Assembly: GCF_040807025.1 (NCBI RefSeq)
Contig: NC_090942.1
Coordinates: 128,717,247 to 128,781,246 of the forward strand
Length of the DNA: 64,000 bases
From: Struthio camelus
Taxonomy: Eukaryota > Chordata > Aves > Struthioniformes > Struthionidae
Direction: 5' to 3'
Shown: positions 24,501-38,762 of the stretch, in pieces
Layout of the letters: the number at the start of each line of letters is the position of its first letter
How positions within the stretch are numbered: position 1 is the first letter of the stretch
Translations under genes and position numbers: made by a program
Notes under the pieces: generated by a model
What the model was told of the DNA's origin: nothing
Database searches by the model: none
The model's input: only the letters and a program-made list of their open reading frames with translations

Positions 24501-27500
24501 GTCCAGTTGTACCAAAGCCTGAACCAAGGAAACCCATGATTTCTAATGCAAAAGGAAAATATGGAAAATTGTCATTATAAATTATGTCTTTTAATGAGTT
24601 TCATATAACCAGCACTTGTAGCTTAACATGCTAATGATGAAGGTAAGCAGAAATCTAGTATGTTAAAGGAATGCAGACCAATTTGTCTTAGTCCTGCTGC
24701 AATCTGTCGTGTAACTTTTGCAGAGATTTACTTATGTCTCCTCTGTCTTTCACTTAGCTGTCTTTCCTTGCCATTTCTGTTGGTCCTCTGTGAATGGGAT
24801 GATTCTCCAAACCTAATGGAAACTCGTATGAAGGAGTGCAAAGGGGTCAGGAAGAGCACGTTTGCAGAAGGGAGCAGCTACCACAAACCCCCTTTCTCTT
24901 TCTGACAAACATGCAAATCTGAGTGAGACTGCCTGCTGCTAGAAGCAGCATAGCAAGGACTCTACGATGTCGCACCTCCGCAGAGAGGAGCAGTGCTGCA
25001 TGTGCAAAGTGAAAAGCAGCAACGGAGCTCGAGTGGGAGCTCAACCAAGAGCAGAGAACAGAGTAATAAGCAGGGGTGCAGACCATTTCATGTGATTCCC
25101 ACTAAATCCTCTGAGCCACCGGGCTCTGCAGGTTCCTCCCCGGACTGCCCAGGCCTGCCAAATCCTCGCTTCCTCAAGGGCATTCCTTGAAATCATCTGA
25201 AGTTCAGCTTCAATCTGTTAGCCACTCACTGCCTATCTGGAATCCATCCTATACAGCACTCAGCTAGCATTAGAGGGCCAAAACAAGCTGAAAACTCCCC
25301 AAATGGAAGTGATGATAAATGCTACCACTGCTTTGCTCACACTACTTCTACATTACGTCCCTTTTCCCCTCCTGTTGCCAGTCTCACCTGTTTGCACTGT
25401 ACACTCGTCAAAGTAGGCACTGTGATATGCAGTGCCCAGGACACTGGTGATCCTTTTCAAATGGCTCCTTAGCACTGCCATAATAAGCCTGTTAAATAAA
25501 ACATGGGTTGCGGACATGGATATACTGGAGAGGGCTGAGGGGGCTGTAGCTCCCTCATTAGTATCTCCTGGTGCAGCACGTATGCTCCTCATTATGTGGC
25601 ACTGTAGCAGTTGTCTAGTCATCCACGATGAGGCTGCAACCGCTCCAAGGATGCACCAGGGATCCGAGGGCTTTTTTTTTTCTCTCTCCTGTGTTAATAA
25701 TAGGAATTTACTAGAAAATAAAACTTTGAATATGAAGAGGATGAAGGGGGAGAAACTTTAACAGTATGATCTTCTCTCCCTTGCCTCACAGTAAATCAGC
25801 ATCTGCAAAGAAAGCCACATGGCTGTGCTTACATCAAAGTGGCATGAGTAGGATCAAACCCTGCAGACTACACAAACTCTTATTTTGGGACGCTTTGGTT
25901 CCCTTCAGTCTAAAATGCCACTTTCAAGCAATTGGTTGAAGTGTGAACTTCAACAGCATCTTCTCCCTCCCATTTTTCCTTTTCCGTTTAAGAGAAAAGA
26001 ATGAATTTGGCTGGTTTTAAGTCCCTCAAAGCTGGGGACTCAGGAACCTGGGCTGATCTGAACAGGGTCTTTGGAGGTTTGATCCAGCTTTTCTTTCCGG
26101 CCATCATTCGAATCCCTCCTACCTCCCTCATACAAGCTGCAACTGCATCATCGTAGTAACCCTGTGACCGAGAGACGGGAGAGTCTCCTCTGAGACTGTA
26201 ATCTCACTCCAAACAGCTCTCTAGTGGGTGCTAGTGAGTGGTGATACATCATGCAATTTTCTCCTTTAGAGGCTCACGGTGTCATCTCCACTGTGATCCC
26301 TGCCCTGCTTGGCCAATGCTGGTAAGTGAGAGCCCCAAGTTAGCCTCGGAGCAGGGTTTCCAACACAGCGCTGCACAAATATGGCATGGCAACACAGCGC
26401 TGAGATCGCAGGCCAGCCGGTGCGGCAGTTATCACCACTCAAAAGCTATTACGCCTTTCCAGTAACATTTCCCACAATATCCCTTTAATATCCTTATTGC
26501 TGAGGTGGAATATAGCATGCCTTTGTGTAATGGCCATAGATGGAAGCACATGAAACACATGCAGGGTCATGAACAACGTTAACAAGATCTGCCCGTTTCT
26601 CTTTGCAACCATGTCCACGCTCTGACAGAAAAGATACCTGTTTAGGATGGTAGGGGACTTTATTGACATAATAAAATAATCCTGAGTAAACCTGTGAATT
26701 TCTATAAAGGTATTTAATATGCACATATCCAAACGAATGCCACAATGATATATTTTTATGGGCAAATATTATATATTAAGCCCTGATTTATACATCTGAG
26801 TGTAATACCTGGGGCTCTGAGGAGAGCCTTTAATCTCTGCCGAAGAGGCAGCATACATTCTGAAATACTGAGTAAATCTATGCCGAAGTGATGAACTGAA
26901 CATAACATACATCAGCGTTCTTCTGCCTGAAAAAATTAAGTACACAATACCATCTTTCTGTGACATTAACCATTTGATACCCAGGGAGCGGCATTGGAAA
27001 ATACAGAGCTGCACTTCCCGCTCTGAGGATAACCTGCAGCATTTCCGTTGTTTTTGTCATCCCAGTTCCAGCATATGGTAGGGGTGGTGGGTCCTGCTCT
27101 GAGGAAAAGTTGCTGGATGGTGGCCTGCTATCTTCATGCCCCCTTTCCTCCCATGACCCCTCCGCATCTCAACTTCAGTGTAGCTGCATGGGTGCTGTGG
27201 AGGGGATGCCATTTCTCTATTTCCTTTTGTCAATGCATGTCATAATTTGCACATTGTCTCAGCACAGGGTTCTGTATTTAATAATCTCGCCAGCTCAACT
27301 GTTTTTCTCTGAATCTCCCTCCTGAACTGATAAATCTAAATTGCACATTTTCTAAACCGCTTAGCTTAGGGGTAAATTTTGCAGGTATCCTCAAATGACT
27401 AGCTAGTGTCTTTTGCACCTGTCTAGCACCATCTACTGTAGCTTTATTATACTGTTTTCCTTTTCATCCATGTCTGCAGGTTTACGATTCCTGCAGGAGC

Positions 27501-30500
27501 TGCCTTTATCCTGAGGAGTTTGTGGAAGAATAGGAGATCTATTTTCATTCGAATGGGCCGGCCCTCAGACAACGGTGAAACAAATGCAATACACACCCAT
27601 CCAACAGTTTATATTTCCTCATTTTAAACCAATCACCTGATTTTTAAATGCTTGGCCTGCTGTTTGATACATTTTACCGTCTTCTCAGTGCTCAGAAAGA
27701 CAGGAAGATGCAGCAGAATAAAGGTGGCCCAGATTCACTGAGGCTTTCTGTGCTAGCTGGTGAAGCAAGAATTAGGGATGTGGCAGGACAAGGGGTTGGA
27801 GCAGAGCTTTGCTTAGGGAGGAAGATGCCTGCATAGCAACAAATTTTCTAGCTACTGCTAGAAGATGCCAAGGGACTTCAGCTTGGATTTTCAGCCTCTA
27901 ATGGGGAGTTACGGGATGGGTCTAGAAGCAGGAAGATTTTTCTGTAAGAGTCCTGTCTCTTCTTGTTGCATTCAGTATTAAAAGGTAAGCTCCTCCTAAG
28001 GACTTTCTTCTTTGCCCCAGATCTTCAATTTAGAGTTGACATGGAGGACTTATGTGTGCTCACATATATTCCTATTATAACGTGGTTTTGGTTTGGAGGA
28101 TGTTGTGTAGTTAAGGAGGACTTTCACAACCAAAAATAGAGCTTTCTGGCTGCTATGGCTGTTGTGGATTTGTATGATTAACATTTAGTTGCTTTACAAA
28201 AAGCGTCTGAAGTTGGAAGTCAGACTCAGAGCTAAGTTGTGCTAAGCATTGTGTGTGGCATATTTTCTTTAACAAATCTGTTGACATGGGTATTTCTGTA
28301 GATGACAGATTGACATAAAAATACTGCCAGTCTATTCCAGGGATATAAAACACAAAACAAGATACATCATAGGATTTTTTTGTTATTAATCCCCAAATTA
28401 GCTCTTTGAAACTACTTGCCAGGAAAAGTAAGTTGTTTCAATGGCAAGTAATATATTTTTTTCAAGCTCCTTGTGAAAACTGGAAATGAAGTAGATTTGG
28501 CAGCTTAGTCTGTAAAGTTTTGTGGCAAATCTGCAATCCTAAAGACCACAGGCTTTTGTCCTGGCGTTATTTCTTGATGAGGTTCTGAAAAGAGCTAAAC
28601 TAAATCCATGCTCCAGCCATATGTATAATTTTGTTCTACCGCACTAGCTCAGAGCCACCAGTGAATTTCTCCTATACACCCAACATTCTGTAAGGGGTGC
28701 TGCAAGAGCCTGAAGACTACTCTTTCCAGTCTACCATGCATTTGTTAGCTTAAAATTATTACAAGAGCATTTTTTTCATTTGCATGCTTGGAGAGAATCT
28801 GTTTTTGCAGTAAATTTGTATTTCAAAGCAGATTTCTTTGTCCATTGTTACTGGTGGTTTACAAGATTTCTTCTTTTTTCCCCCATTTGGGGATGTGGGA
28901 GCAAATGAAATAAACCCATCATAAAAAATAATTTTGTCCAGGTGGAATATAAATCAGCCAAAAAAATATTATTCTACAAGGCAAATAAAAAGCATATGCT
29001 GTATTATTTAAAGCACAGCTTCCATATTCACATACAAAATTAATGCTACAGTGGGAGGTAAAACTGATGGAGGCAGACAATGAAAATATTAGGAGTAAAA
29101 CATGATGCCAGGAACAATTCAAGCAGAGCCACTTGCAGGGTCATGGTCATATTCCATTTCAAATGGGCATGGAAATACACTGTGGGTTATTCTTCTCCAG
29201 AGATGCACAGATAATAAGCACCTGCTCCCCATGTCTACTCTTCCCTTTTAACTGTTGATTTATTGAATGTTTCTGAAAGCTGTGGTCAGGCTAGTGAGGG
29301 ATATATAACATGGTGCCTACAGGAAGAAATGGGAGCAGACAGAAACATTCTGTCAGACTCCTGCTAGTACCACGGGGTGAAAAGCTGAATGGGATTCAAA
29401 ACAAAAGCTGGTTACTCTTAAGGTTCCGAGCAAAAGTACATTTACTCAAAGGTAAACCAGTAGTGTGCTTGTTCTTGCTGTGAGTGGGTTATTTCTCTAC
29501 ATCTGTGAAAGTCAGTAAAAAATTCTAAACTATGGCCCTTGCCTCCAGCTGTAGTAAATTATGGTTTCAAAGGAGGCACATACAGCATTCAGTAATCTAA
29601 GGCACCAAAAGGGACCTTTTCCATAATTAGGGATTTGACTTCCCATGGTATCTAGGAAACTGCGGAGATATATACTGGGAGTTATGTATGTATGTATGTA
29701 TGTATGTATGTATGTATACACACACAGACATATAGATAGATTTATGTATGTATGTGTATATATACATAAAGCATACAACTGTGTGTGATTTAAAGTCATT
29801 TTCCGGAAAACATCAGAAATCCAACCTTCTTACGTGTGTGTTTGTACTACATCAGAGACCGTTCCACCAGTGAATTATACTGATCCTTGTTCTCCCAGAG
29901 TCAGTGGGGTTTCACTCCATTCCCATCCATAAACTGCGGAACAGCCTCAGTAAGTTGAGGATGAACATAATCTTTAGACAAAGTTGAAACTGGATCGTTA
30001 CAAAGAGTGTCTAAGTTGGTGACTTTTTTTCATGTAATTTAATAAAAGATAATTGCACAGAGGACTTGGTTGGCATAAGCTGTGCTCTTTCACTGTTCTC
30101 TGATATTTTCTTCTTTGCAGCAGGAGAAGAACTTTGCAGCTAAGAGGTTTTGAGAGGTTCCAGTCACAGAGGAGTCACGGGTCAGTGAGACTGAAACACA
30201 ACTGCTTGGAAAAGACATGTGCCTATTTAAAAACAGCAGAAATAAAATGTTGTTTAATTAAAAACGTGAATCTGAAAATGTAGGGCTACTGAGAATGGTT
30301 CTGAACTGCATATTTTACATACATGCTTAAGAAAAAGTGTTCACCTTAGCAACTAGAGCAATGCATGGTTCAGTTCCTCTATGACACTAAGCAGTTTATT
30401 AACCTAGAACTACAAAATCACTCAAAATGACATTTGGCAATGTTGAACTTCTGACACAAATCCACCAACGTAAGGAAAGTGAGAGGGCAGCCACACAGCC

Positions 30501-33500
30501 TTTCGCTGAGCCCTGCTGCGTCTTTAAACAGCAGCAGGAGACGTGCACAAGGGGAGCTGGGATCAGAAGGATAAAAGAGCAGCATGAGAGCAAGAAACTT
30601 TTGCATTTTAGCCCTGGGTCTGACTCCTGCTACAGCCCTGAGCAGGTCACTTTGGACCAGAGATTCAGGAGTTAAGCAGTCACAGTGAAGATCAGGCTTT
30701 AAATAGAGCTCTCTTGATGGTGAGCCCTTTGGACCTGACTTGCATACCTAAAAGAGCACCAAGTTTGTTTAAAAATCAAGCCCTAATAGTGGATGCTGGG
30801 CTGTTTTGGAATAGGATCCTTAAGGTCTGATCTGGCAAGTTTGTGATGGAGTCGTGAGCCTGTCAGACTTAGAGCTCTAACCATGCTACCTCTTGGGCAA
30901 GGCAAGGGCTAATTTGTCATTTATTCGTGACTGCTAGGGAATACAGTCTTGGCAAGCTCATTTGTTTAAACTGTCTATTGGAGCCTTCTTGCAGGAGCAG
31001 GGTCTGTTGGACTCTCTAAAGCTGGACTTAGTGTGTCTCCTCAGGATCAGAAACAGCATAGCTGCATCATCCTAGAGCTTTGTCCAAGGTAAAAGGATGG
31101 TGTGCGTTGCTGGGCTAGCACAGCTTAACTCCTTTCAAGATGCAAGATAATGTCCCTTACATGGTGCTTTACTACATTGCATGGAGGTGCTGGTTTATCT
31201 AGAAGTAGCTCAGGAGTCTCTGCACCACTCTCCATCACATGCTGTCGATGCACCCTCTCTGCGCTTGATATCTGGTTGTTTTTCAAAATGAAGTTAAGAA
31301 GAGTTTCAGGCAGTAAAACTGACTGTGAGGCCTCCTGGTAAATTATACAGTCTAACAGTTGTATTTCCTTCAGCATAAAGCACTGCTTCTTTTCCAGAGT
31401 CTCATGCAATTTGGTTCATGACCATCATGAACCAAAGAGCAGTTCTTCCACTGCTGCATGGCCAGGCTTTGACCATAGCAGTAGTCTGAATGACACAACA
31501 TTACTCAGGCGCAGAGCAAGGGAGGGAAAGATTAGGTCTTCCCATACAGAATTCCCTTCCCAGGTCCAGATTTCCCAGTGCCCACGTTACAACTCTCCCA
31601 GCAACTAACCTGCTCCACATAATGTGACTAGAGGCCACTCTAACACCAGTCCTTACAGCAAGTTACTCCAGGCCTGGCAGCCAAAACTCCTCAACAGTTT
31701 TCCACATGGGCTGCCGTGCAGATGGATGAAGGAGTAGAAAGGAAAATCCGGTAGACTTTAGCACTTGCCTGGCAGGTTGGTTCCTGTCAGAACCTTACTT
31801 AATTATCAGAGGATTTTTGACTCCATGTAAAATTTTTTCTTTGACAGACCAATTTCAAGGAAAACAGTTTCTCCAACCCGACCTGCACGCATGCTTCATG
31901 TGTGCTCCAGCGTGTAACCGGAAAGCAAAAGCAGGGGTACACATCTGGCAGAAAAACTTGCCAAACGTGCAAAATAAACATACCTCCCAAAATGAGGAGA
32001 GAGAAATCTACTCTTTAACGTCTTTCAGCTCTAGTAATCTCAGCCAATCTACCGATCTTAAGCGGTATAAATAACACTTGAAATGTTTTCCGACAGAAGC
32101 GTTATCTTTTAGCTGACAGTGTCCCTTTAAGCACTAAAGCACTGCTGTGTGGAGTTTTTGCTGTAGCCAAACGGGACTAGATTGAAATCAATAGCCCCAT
32201 TTCGCTTGTCACTTATTTAAGCTTCATTTGAACCCATGTTTGTAAAGCTGAAAGACTTTGGTGTGCCATCGTTACTGTGCCTCCCACAGCCAGCCCACCT
32301 GTGTGAATTTCACATTCCTGAATTTTAAACAGAAATATGATGGACAAAGAAAAAATGTTTGTTTCGTTTTAAAACGTTTAACTCAACATTTCTTCTGTTG
32401 TTTGGCTGGGCGAGAACGAGACCGCTTGAAAAGGTGATTAGACACACTGACACATCTGCTCAGAGCAGAGAAAGACTTTCATAACTCATTCAGAGTTATT
32501 GGTCTTACCCACAATATTAGTGATAAAAATTGATTATCCATTCCCACTTGTTTCACGATCCATGGCTATTTTTTCACTCGTATTATAAGTTGTTTTATAC
32601 GGAGTGAAACAGTGTTATTCAAATAGCCAAGCGTAGGTGTAATACGTCTTACTTTCTAAAAGCCCACATGAGCAGAAAGCAGAATTTTTCCATATTAGTC
32701 CCCTCCTGTCCTAAAGGCAGAAATAATCTGGACTCGGCAACTGTCAAGGCTTCTTTCTACTCTGAGGAGAAAAGAGCCTTAGGTTGCTGTATGTGCGTTG
32801 CCCAGTCAGGCTTACAGCTGCTTTTTTATCCCCAAGTGCAAAGTTTGGGAATCGATCTGGCCCCGTCATTTGAGGAACAGTTATGCTCAGCTTCCTAGGG
32901 GAAGGTCATTCGGGGACTGTCTGACCAACACCTCGTAGAAGGAAGGAGAGAGTAAGAATGATTGAATTTCCCAAGGTTGGAGAGAAAAATTACAGGGACA
33001 CAGCTCAAAGCCTCTGCAGTACTTTGAGTGAAATCTGTGTTTTGGAAGTCACTCTTTCAGCAGTAAGGGAAGGGGCCATCTGGGCCATGGGCTCACCTAG
33101 TCCTTGGGAAGGGGATGTCCCAGGGAGCCGCATCACGGCCTATAGAGTCCAGAGCTTTATAAATGCTGCGGTAACTTTAGGGGAGAGGAAACTCGAGTGG
33201 CTGCTTGCCACTAGCTCTCTGAGTTCCCAACTATTAAAAGGACAGAGCAGCTTGGATATTGTCTTCAGAAGAAAGTGTTAAAGTTTCAGTCTTAACTAAG
33301 CCTGATTCCTTGAGTGTGACAATTAGATGTGGTGTGAGATCAGAGACTGTCCCTAAAATAGGATAAACTGTAGTGTTGCAGTTGTGAGGAAGAGGAGTTT
33401 ATTGGCATGACCATAACTGTAACTCCCTTACAAAGAAAAGAGCGGTAATGTGTTGCCCTGTCCAGAGATCAGTATTTTCTTTGACTTACACCTAGTGGAT

Positions 33501-33769
33501 TGCTGGGTATTCCACCTTTTCCTCTGTAACTCCTCTTAGCATAAACAGGTATTATCTGCACACAAGAAAGAGGAGAAAAGATTCCTAATAAAAATACCTA
33601 GCATCTTAACTGCATAGCTGGTAGCTTCTCTCACGTAGTAAAACAGTCAATGCATAGACCGACATAAAATTGAAAGGAGAGGTGTTTCCCCATGGGACTA
33701 TTAAATGTAAATCTCCTTCCGCTCAATAAGGAGACGAGACAAGTTCTTACACACATTCACCGCGTAATC
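21501..33769. other. Intergenic sequence upstream of MID1IP1
   Basis: AT-rich DNA after the CpG island edge, without recognisable coding exons. It contains a (TATG)n microsatellite at 29683-29718, a 14-base palindrome at 22407-22420 and a 13-base direct repeat pair near 26361-26402. Nothing else stands out. Confidence 0.55.
29683..29718. repeat. (TATG)n microsatellite
   Basis: About nine TATG units, followed by CA-rich and further TATG-containing sequence to about 29768. Confidence 0.95.
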
Positions 33770-34270
33770 TCTTTGGAGCGAGCGCTGCTCGCCTGGCGCA
33801 GGATCTCGAACTCCTGGGCACAACTGCAAAGCCAATAACTAATGCCAGCCAGCGCAGCGAGAAAATATTCCCATCCAGGCATCCATATGGGCCTTTCTGG
33901 CCTCCTCCCCTACGTTACTTAAGACCTGCACCCGGTCAGCAAGGCGCGATCTCCACTCCCGCGGGTTGCCGCTGGGGTTTGCAGGCGGGTGGGCGGTGGG
34001 GCGAAAGCGACTCTGCGGAGTGGGGCGGCCAGCCCCACCGCCCGCAGGGTGCTGGGGGTGGCCGGGGGGTGTCCTGCTGCACCGGAGCTGAACCCGCGGA
34101 AACCTGGCGCTGGGGAGCCGGAGGCGCCGGGGAGCAGCAGCCCAGGCCCGGCTGCGATAACTAGCGCTGTTTTGCCATCTAGTGTCGCCGGCCCAGATTG
34201 CAAGTCCCCATCCCCGCCGCGGTCCCCGTCCCCGAGCTGCCGCCGCACCGCTCCTCTTCAGCGGCTAGGC
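33770..34270. promoter_or_regulatory. Isolated CpG-rich patch (orphan CpG island candidate)
   Basis: About 500 bases of G+C- and CpG-rich sequence stand alone in AT-rich DNA, about 13 kb upstream of the MID1IP1 island. No recognised gene starts here. The frames it contains (for example 33989-34402 and 33919-34248) have no family resemblance and are explained by base composition. A CTCF-like motif (TGCCATCTAGTG, 34173-34184) lies inside. Confidence 0.6.
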
Positions 34271-34279
34271 TTCAAAAGA

Positions 34280-34770
34280 AGGCCAGTTTTATCATCCAGG
34301 CAGGAACTCCAGCTTTTTTGCATTAATTTGCATCAATATTTTATGTGCCGTAATGGCTGGATAACTCCAGTTCGAAGAGACTGTACTTCATATTGTCAAT
34401 AGCAATGGGAAGGGGAGAAATTACCGGTGGCCGCACAAGCTGTCTGTGGCTCTTTTGCAAACTGTTCTTCAGCTGATTAGATATCGCCTGAAAGTAGATA
34501 TTTAGTGTCTCTCAGCAACAGTGGATGTCCTGATTTAGCGCTAAAACTGTGATGGGACCAAAGCCTTTAGCTGAGCACCACTGCCACCACTCAACTTGTT
34601 TGGCAAATGAGTCTCCTTCTATTTGTGACTGACGTGATTTACATATTGAAGCTTGGGAGCGGAGCCAGGTGAATAATTTTCAGTGACAGTGAATAATGAA
34701 TCTGATCAATTCTCCGAGTCCTCCCCCTCCTTTGGTAATTGTCCATGAGTAGGTCATGATTTTCTCAAAC
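34280..34770. promoter_or_regulatory. Possible enhancer-like segment with tandem octamer motifs
   Basis: Next to the CpG-rich patch, TTTGCAT occurs twice in the same orientation exactly 10 bases apart (34317-34323 and 34327-34333); the second is a full ATTTGCAT octamer. Further AT-rich homeodomain-like motifs and few long homopolymers follow. The impression of a conserved non-coding element is a judgement from texture only. Confidence 0.3.
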
Positions 34771-37700
34771 GTATTAATTCTTCTAAATTATTTGGTGACT
34801 AATTTCAGTGAATATAGCTGGTGTCTAAATCACGTGTGAGCAGCTTATTTGGAGAATCAAAGGGATTTTAGCCAGTTGCCTGGAAGTACAGAAACACCGT
34901 ACTGAGACTTGGGGTCATAAAACACGGGTGTTAGTCACATGTATGAATTTATGATTTCCTTTCCATAAGCATTCACCCCTGTTCATTTAAGAATATGCTG
35001 TGCCTACAAACTTTGGGGTCTCAACATTTCTGAGGCTGTATCTAGATTAAAAAAAAAAAAAAGGCCTGGGACGCAGTCATAAAATATGAGTAGATATTTG
35101 CTGAACCTCTTGGTTTTAGTCTTCATTTCGGCCAGTTCTAGTCACCTCAGAAGTGGAAAGGGGAGATAAGTGAATTTAACTGCCCCACAATTAGTTGCCA
35201 GCATGTAGAATTAAAAGGCCTTCATGAACTGAAATCAATAGCAGGGAAAAAGAAAAAGAAGATAGATTTGGACTTTGAATTTCATTCCCTTAGAGAAGGG
35301 AAATCTCTGCATTGGTAACCAATTTCCAGAGGAGCTTTATAGATAATTTCCGGTGTGTTTGGGTAAAACCTCCTTCTGCATTTTGATCCAGACATCCTTC
35401 TTCATAGGCACAAGAATTTGGCATAGATGAGACTCAACACCACTTAGGCAAATGCCAAGAACATAAATCACATGCTGAGAATGATAAACAGCAGATGATG
35501 CAGGGGCAAATCAAAAAGAAATAGATTTGAGTTGGGGACTGAGAGGTAGTCAGGAAAGAGTGAAGAAGATCATAATAAAATAACGAGCTGTACTCAGAAT
35601 ACCTCTACTGCTGCACAGGAAAACAGGATCACAGCTGTACTACCAAGAGGAAAACTTGGCAACTTTCAAGAAAAGCAATACCACATCCCTTAGGCTTGGT
35701 GAGCTGTGAATAATACCATCGTTTAACTTTACATGCCAGCACAGGCTATATTGTTGTCTACAATTCAAGCCTTTACTTAGGAGGCTATCGGCTTTGTTAT
35801 CAAAAGGGAATAACAAAGAATTGCATGAAGGCAAGATCCAGGGAGACCTCGTTTTCTACAGATCTGTGGCTTGAGGCCAAGTACCCAAGAGGACTTGGTA
35901 GTATCTAATGGCAGTTACTCTCTACCATACACTTTCCTTCAGCTGGGGACATTAATAGGATATTTTCTCTTCTATCCAGCTTCCCGCTTTCATGAAATCT
36001 GTAGTAAATTCGTGCCTTTGACATCTTTGGCCTTCTGTCACATTTGGTTAAATTAGCCAATGCATTTAAAAACTGTTGAGGTTACCTGAACTGAAAACCA
36101 ACCAATGCGATTGAATTAGCCTTGCCTCCTTAGCAAACTTCAGGTTGATCAACGTAGAGTTAGGGGGACAAAGACTTCAACCTTCAAAATGGGATTGAAT
36201 AGCAGCAGGAAGAATGACCTTTTTGAATCCAGGCAAGCATTTTCACAATATCAACAATAATGACTAATCATAGCAATAACAGCTGACCTTTTACATAACA
36301 GCACATATCTCAAAGTGCCTTACAAGCTTCTTTTTTCACTTTCAGTCTAATTTTCTCAAAATGCATTACGACCTACATTTTTGCAGCACTGCTGAAGTCT
36401 AGTCCCCCCTTGGATAGGGCAATGGCAATCACATGGCTTGTAACACACTGCACATCAGTGGAGGGAGAATAAATTTCAGACAAAGACATTCAGATTCCTA
36501 CTCTGACATGAACTGCTGGGGTTTCTTTTATATTAAAGTAAGCAAGCCAGGGCTTAAATTTTAGGGATCTTATTCACTGTTTTCTTAGCTAGAGCAGGCA
36601 GATTGTGAACGTTGTTGTAGATAACAAACCTTAAAGCCAATCTCTTGTCGATGTAAGGAGCTGAATCGGGATCAGGGTTGTGCTGTGAATGCGTAAACAC
36701 GGGGCGGCGGTTGATTTTACGAGATGTGCAGCGATGTGTGATCACACAGATTCTAAAAGATACAGAGCATGCACCAGATACAGGCCTAGCCTCAAAGCCA
36801 AACTTGTAAATGCCCCTATTCTACGGACTTGAATGCCAAAGAGGTGTTCAAAGGCTGAGAAGTGGCCATCAAAAAGACTTCGAAGGCATTGCTGCTGTGC
36901 TGCAATGTAGTGTAACTTTTGGGGCAGTAGGGGTTATATGTTTAATGTACTCTTACAGAAACATTAGCTATGATGTCTGTGTGTATGAGTAAATATATGC
37001 AAAGAGATAGAGAGAAAATGTTTACCCATTGCTTTATTTTTTTATCCTTACTGGTTCTAAAGTTGGTAGGGGTTTTTTGTGGAGAGAAGGCGCAGCTGCC
37101 ATTACTCACCTGACATCAGCACACTGACCTGAGTGTTTCCTCTGCAGTTTAGCAAACACACAGAAAGAGTACTGTAACACTAATTAGTTTCTCTGTACAG
37201 TATTTCATTAAGATATTATTATTACTATTATTATTCTCCCAGTTAGTGTGCAAAGAGAACGACTAAATAATTTGGATAGACACAATATGATTAAGGAAAA
37301 AAAAAAGGTTCTAAGCACTTTATTTTTCCCCATCATTTTCCCTCCAGTAACAAGAATAAAATCCGCTGATTTTCATGCATAACCTTTTGCAGGAGACGGG
37401 CTGCAAATAATTAAGCCTTCCTTTCCTACGGCCCGGCTTAGGCCTTGTCTGCAAGCATGCAGATAATAGCATTGCAGAAATGAAGTATTAGCAGCTGGGT
37501 TTAGTTTACTAGTATGCCAGCAAGCACAGAACGGGACCGCACACAGTCAGCGCTTGCTCACTAAACTGATCTTTGACAGACGGTCATTGCCAAGCATGAT
37601 TAAAGCCTTAAGGGTGGGTGTAAATAGCAAAGCGTGGAGGGCTTGTATAGAGGCCAACACTTGGACAGGCTCCATACAAGCACTGGAGGGAGATGAGAGT

Positions 37701-38071
37701 GGTACATCTTTACGCTTCCTTGGATTCATATGAAAGCAAGTTAATACTGTAACCTGTGTCCATCTCTCTAAGCGACACACAAGGACTGCTAAAAATTTTT
37801 GGAGCAAGCCCTCAGGTGTACTTAGTCTACACCAGCTGCTCCCCCAAGTTACATCAGCTGCAGCACGCTGAGCGCAAGGCGGACGGAGCAACGTGCGTTC
37901 TGTGTGCTGGGGACCGTGGCCAACCAGCTCGCCTGCCAAACGGCCCCCTTTGATAAAGGCAACCTCAGACACCTTCTTTAAAGCTGCTTTGCAGTTATTT
38001 TTTGGAAGGGTTCAGAATAAAATAATGGATGCAGCTGGAGAGGGAATGGAGACGACAGGAAGGTAAACTAG

Positions 38072-38107
38072 ACTGAGGTTTCCTTGTGTACTGAGGTTTC
38101 CTTGTGT
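38072..38107. repeat. 18-bp tandem duplication
   Basis: ACTGAGGTTTCCTTGTGT occurs twice back to back without mismatch, followed by a further ACTG. Confidence 0.95.
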
Positions 38108-38736
38108 ACTGTATTGACGCAAGCGCCACAGAGACCTAAAATGAGGTATAAGACTTCAGAGAGATAAAGGCAGACACAGAAAAACTAAAGGGGTGAAACA
38201 CTTTTCTCCTCCACGTCAATAATACTGCATCAGGACTCTCCATTCCAAGCTGTACTTTTTCCCCAAAATAACAAAAAGTGAAGTTGTATGAAGAGTGTTT
38301 GCTATGAAGAATGTTTGTATGCAGACTGTTTACTAGGAAATACTAACTGTGGGCAAAATTACTTCTGGAAGCTCTAGAACTGAGCTTTTCAAAGCAACTT
38401 AAAGAGGTGAGAGGCCAGTTTTCACTGAATTTCAATGGGATTTGTGCATCTGTTCTCTCACATTGCTGAACCCATTTCTAAAACTGTTGGTTTTCATAGC
38501 AGCAATACCTACCACTTTCATGAAGCTATAGTAAAACATCAAAAGTCCTTTAACTACAAATCAATATAATGGACAAAAATTACCATTTGAAAATTGTAGG
38601 CTGCTACATTCGTTTAAGGAAAACATTCTTAATCTTGCTAATCCCTATTCAAATAAATCCAGCAGCTACTTTAGGAAACATTTAATGACCTGGTATACTC
38701 AGCCAGCTCTGTGTTTCCATGAATAACTCAAGGGGA

Positions 38737-38762
38737 GAAAACAAAACAAAACAAAACAAAAC
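38737..38762. repeat. (AAAAC)n simple repeat
   Basis: Five AAAAC units in a row. Confidence 0.93.

Noticed and set aside
33919-34402. Frames of 109 and 137 codons near the orphan CpG island
   Set aside because: Composition-driven and overlapping on opposite strands; no recognisable protein sequence.
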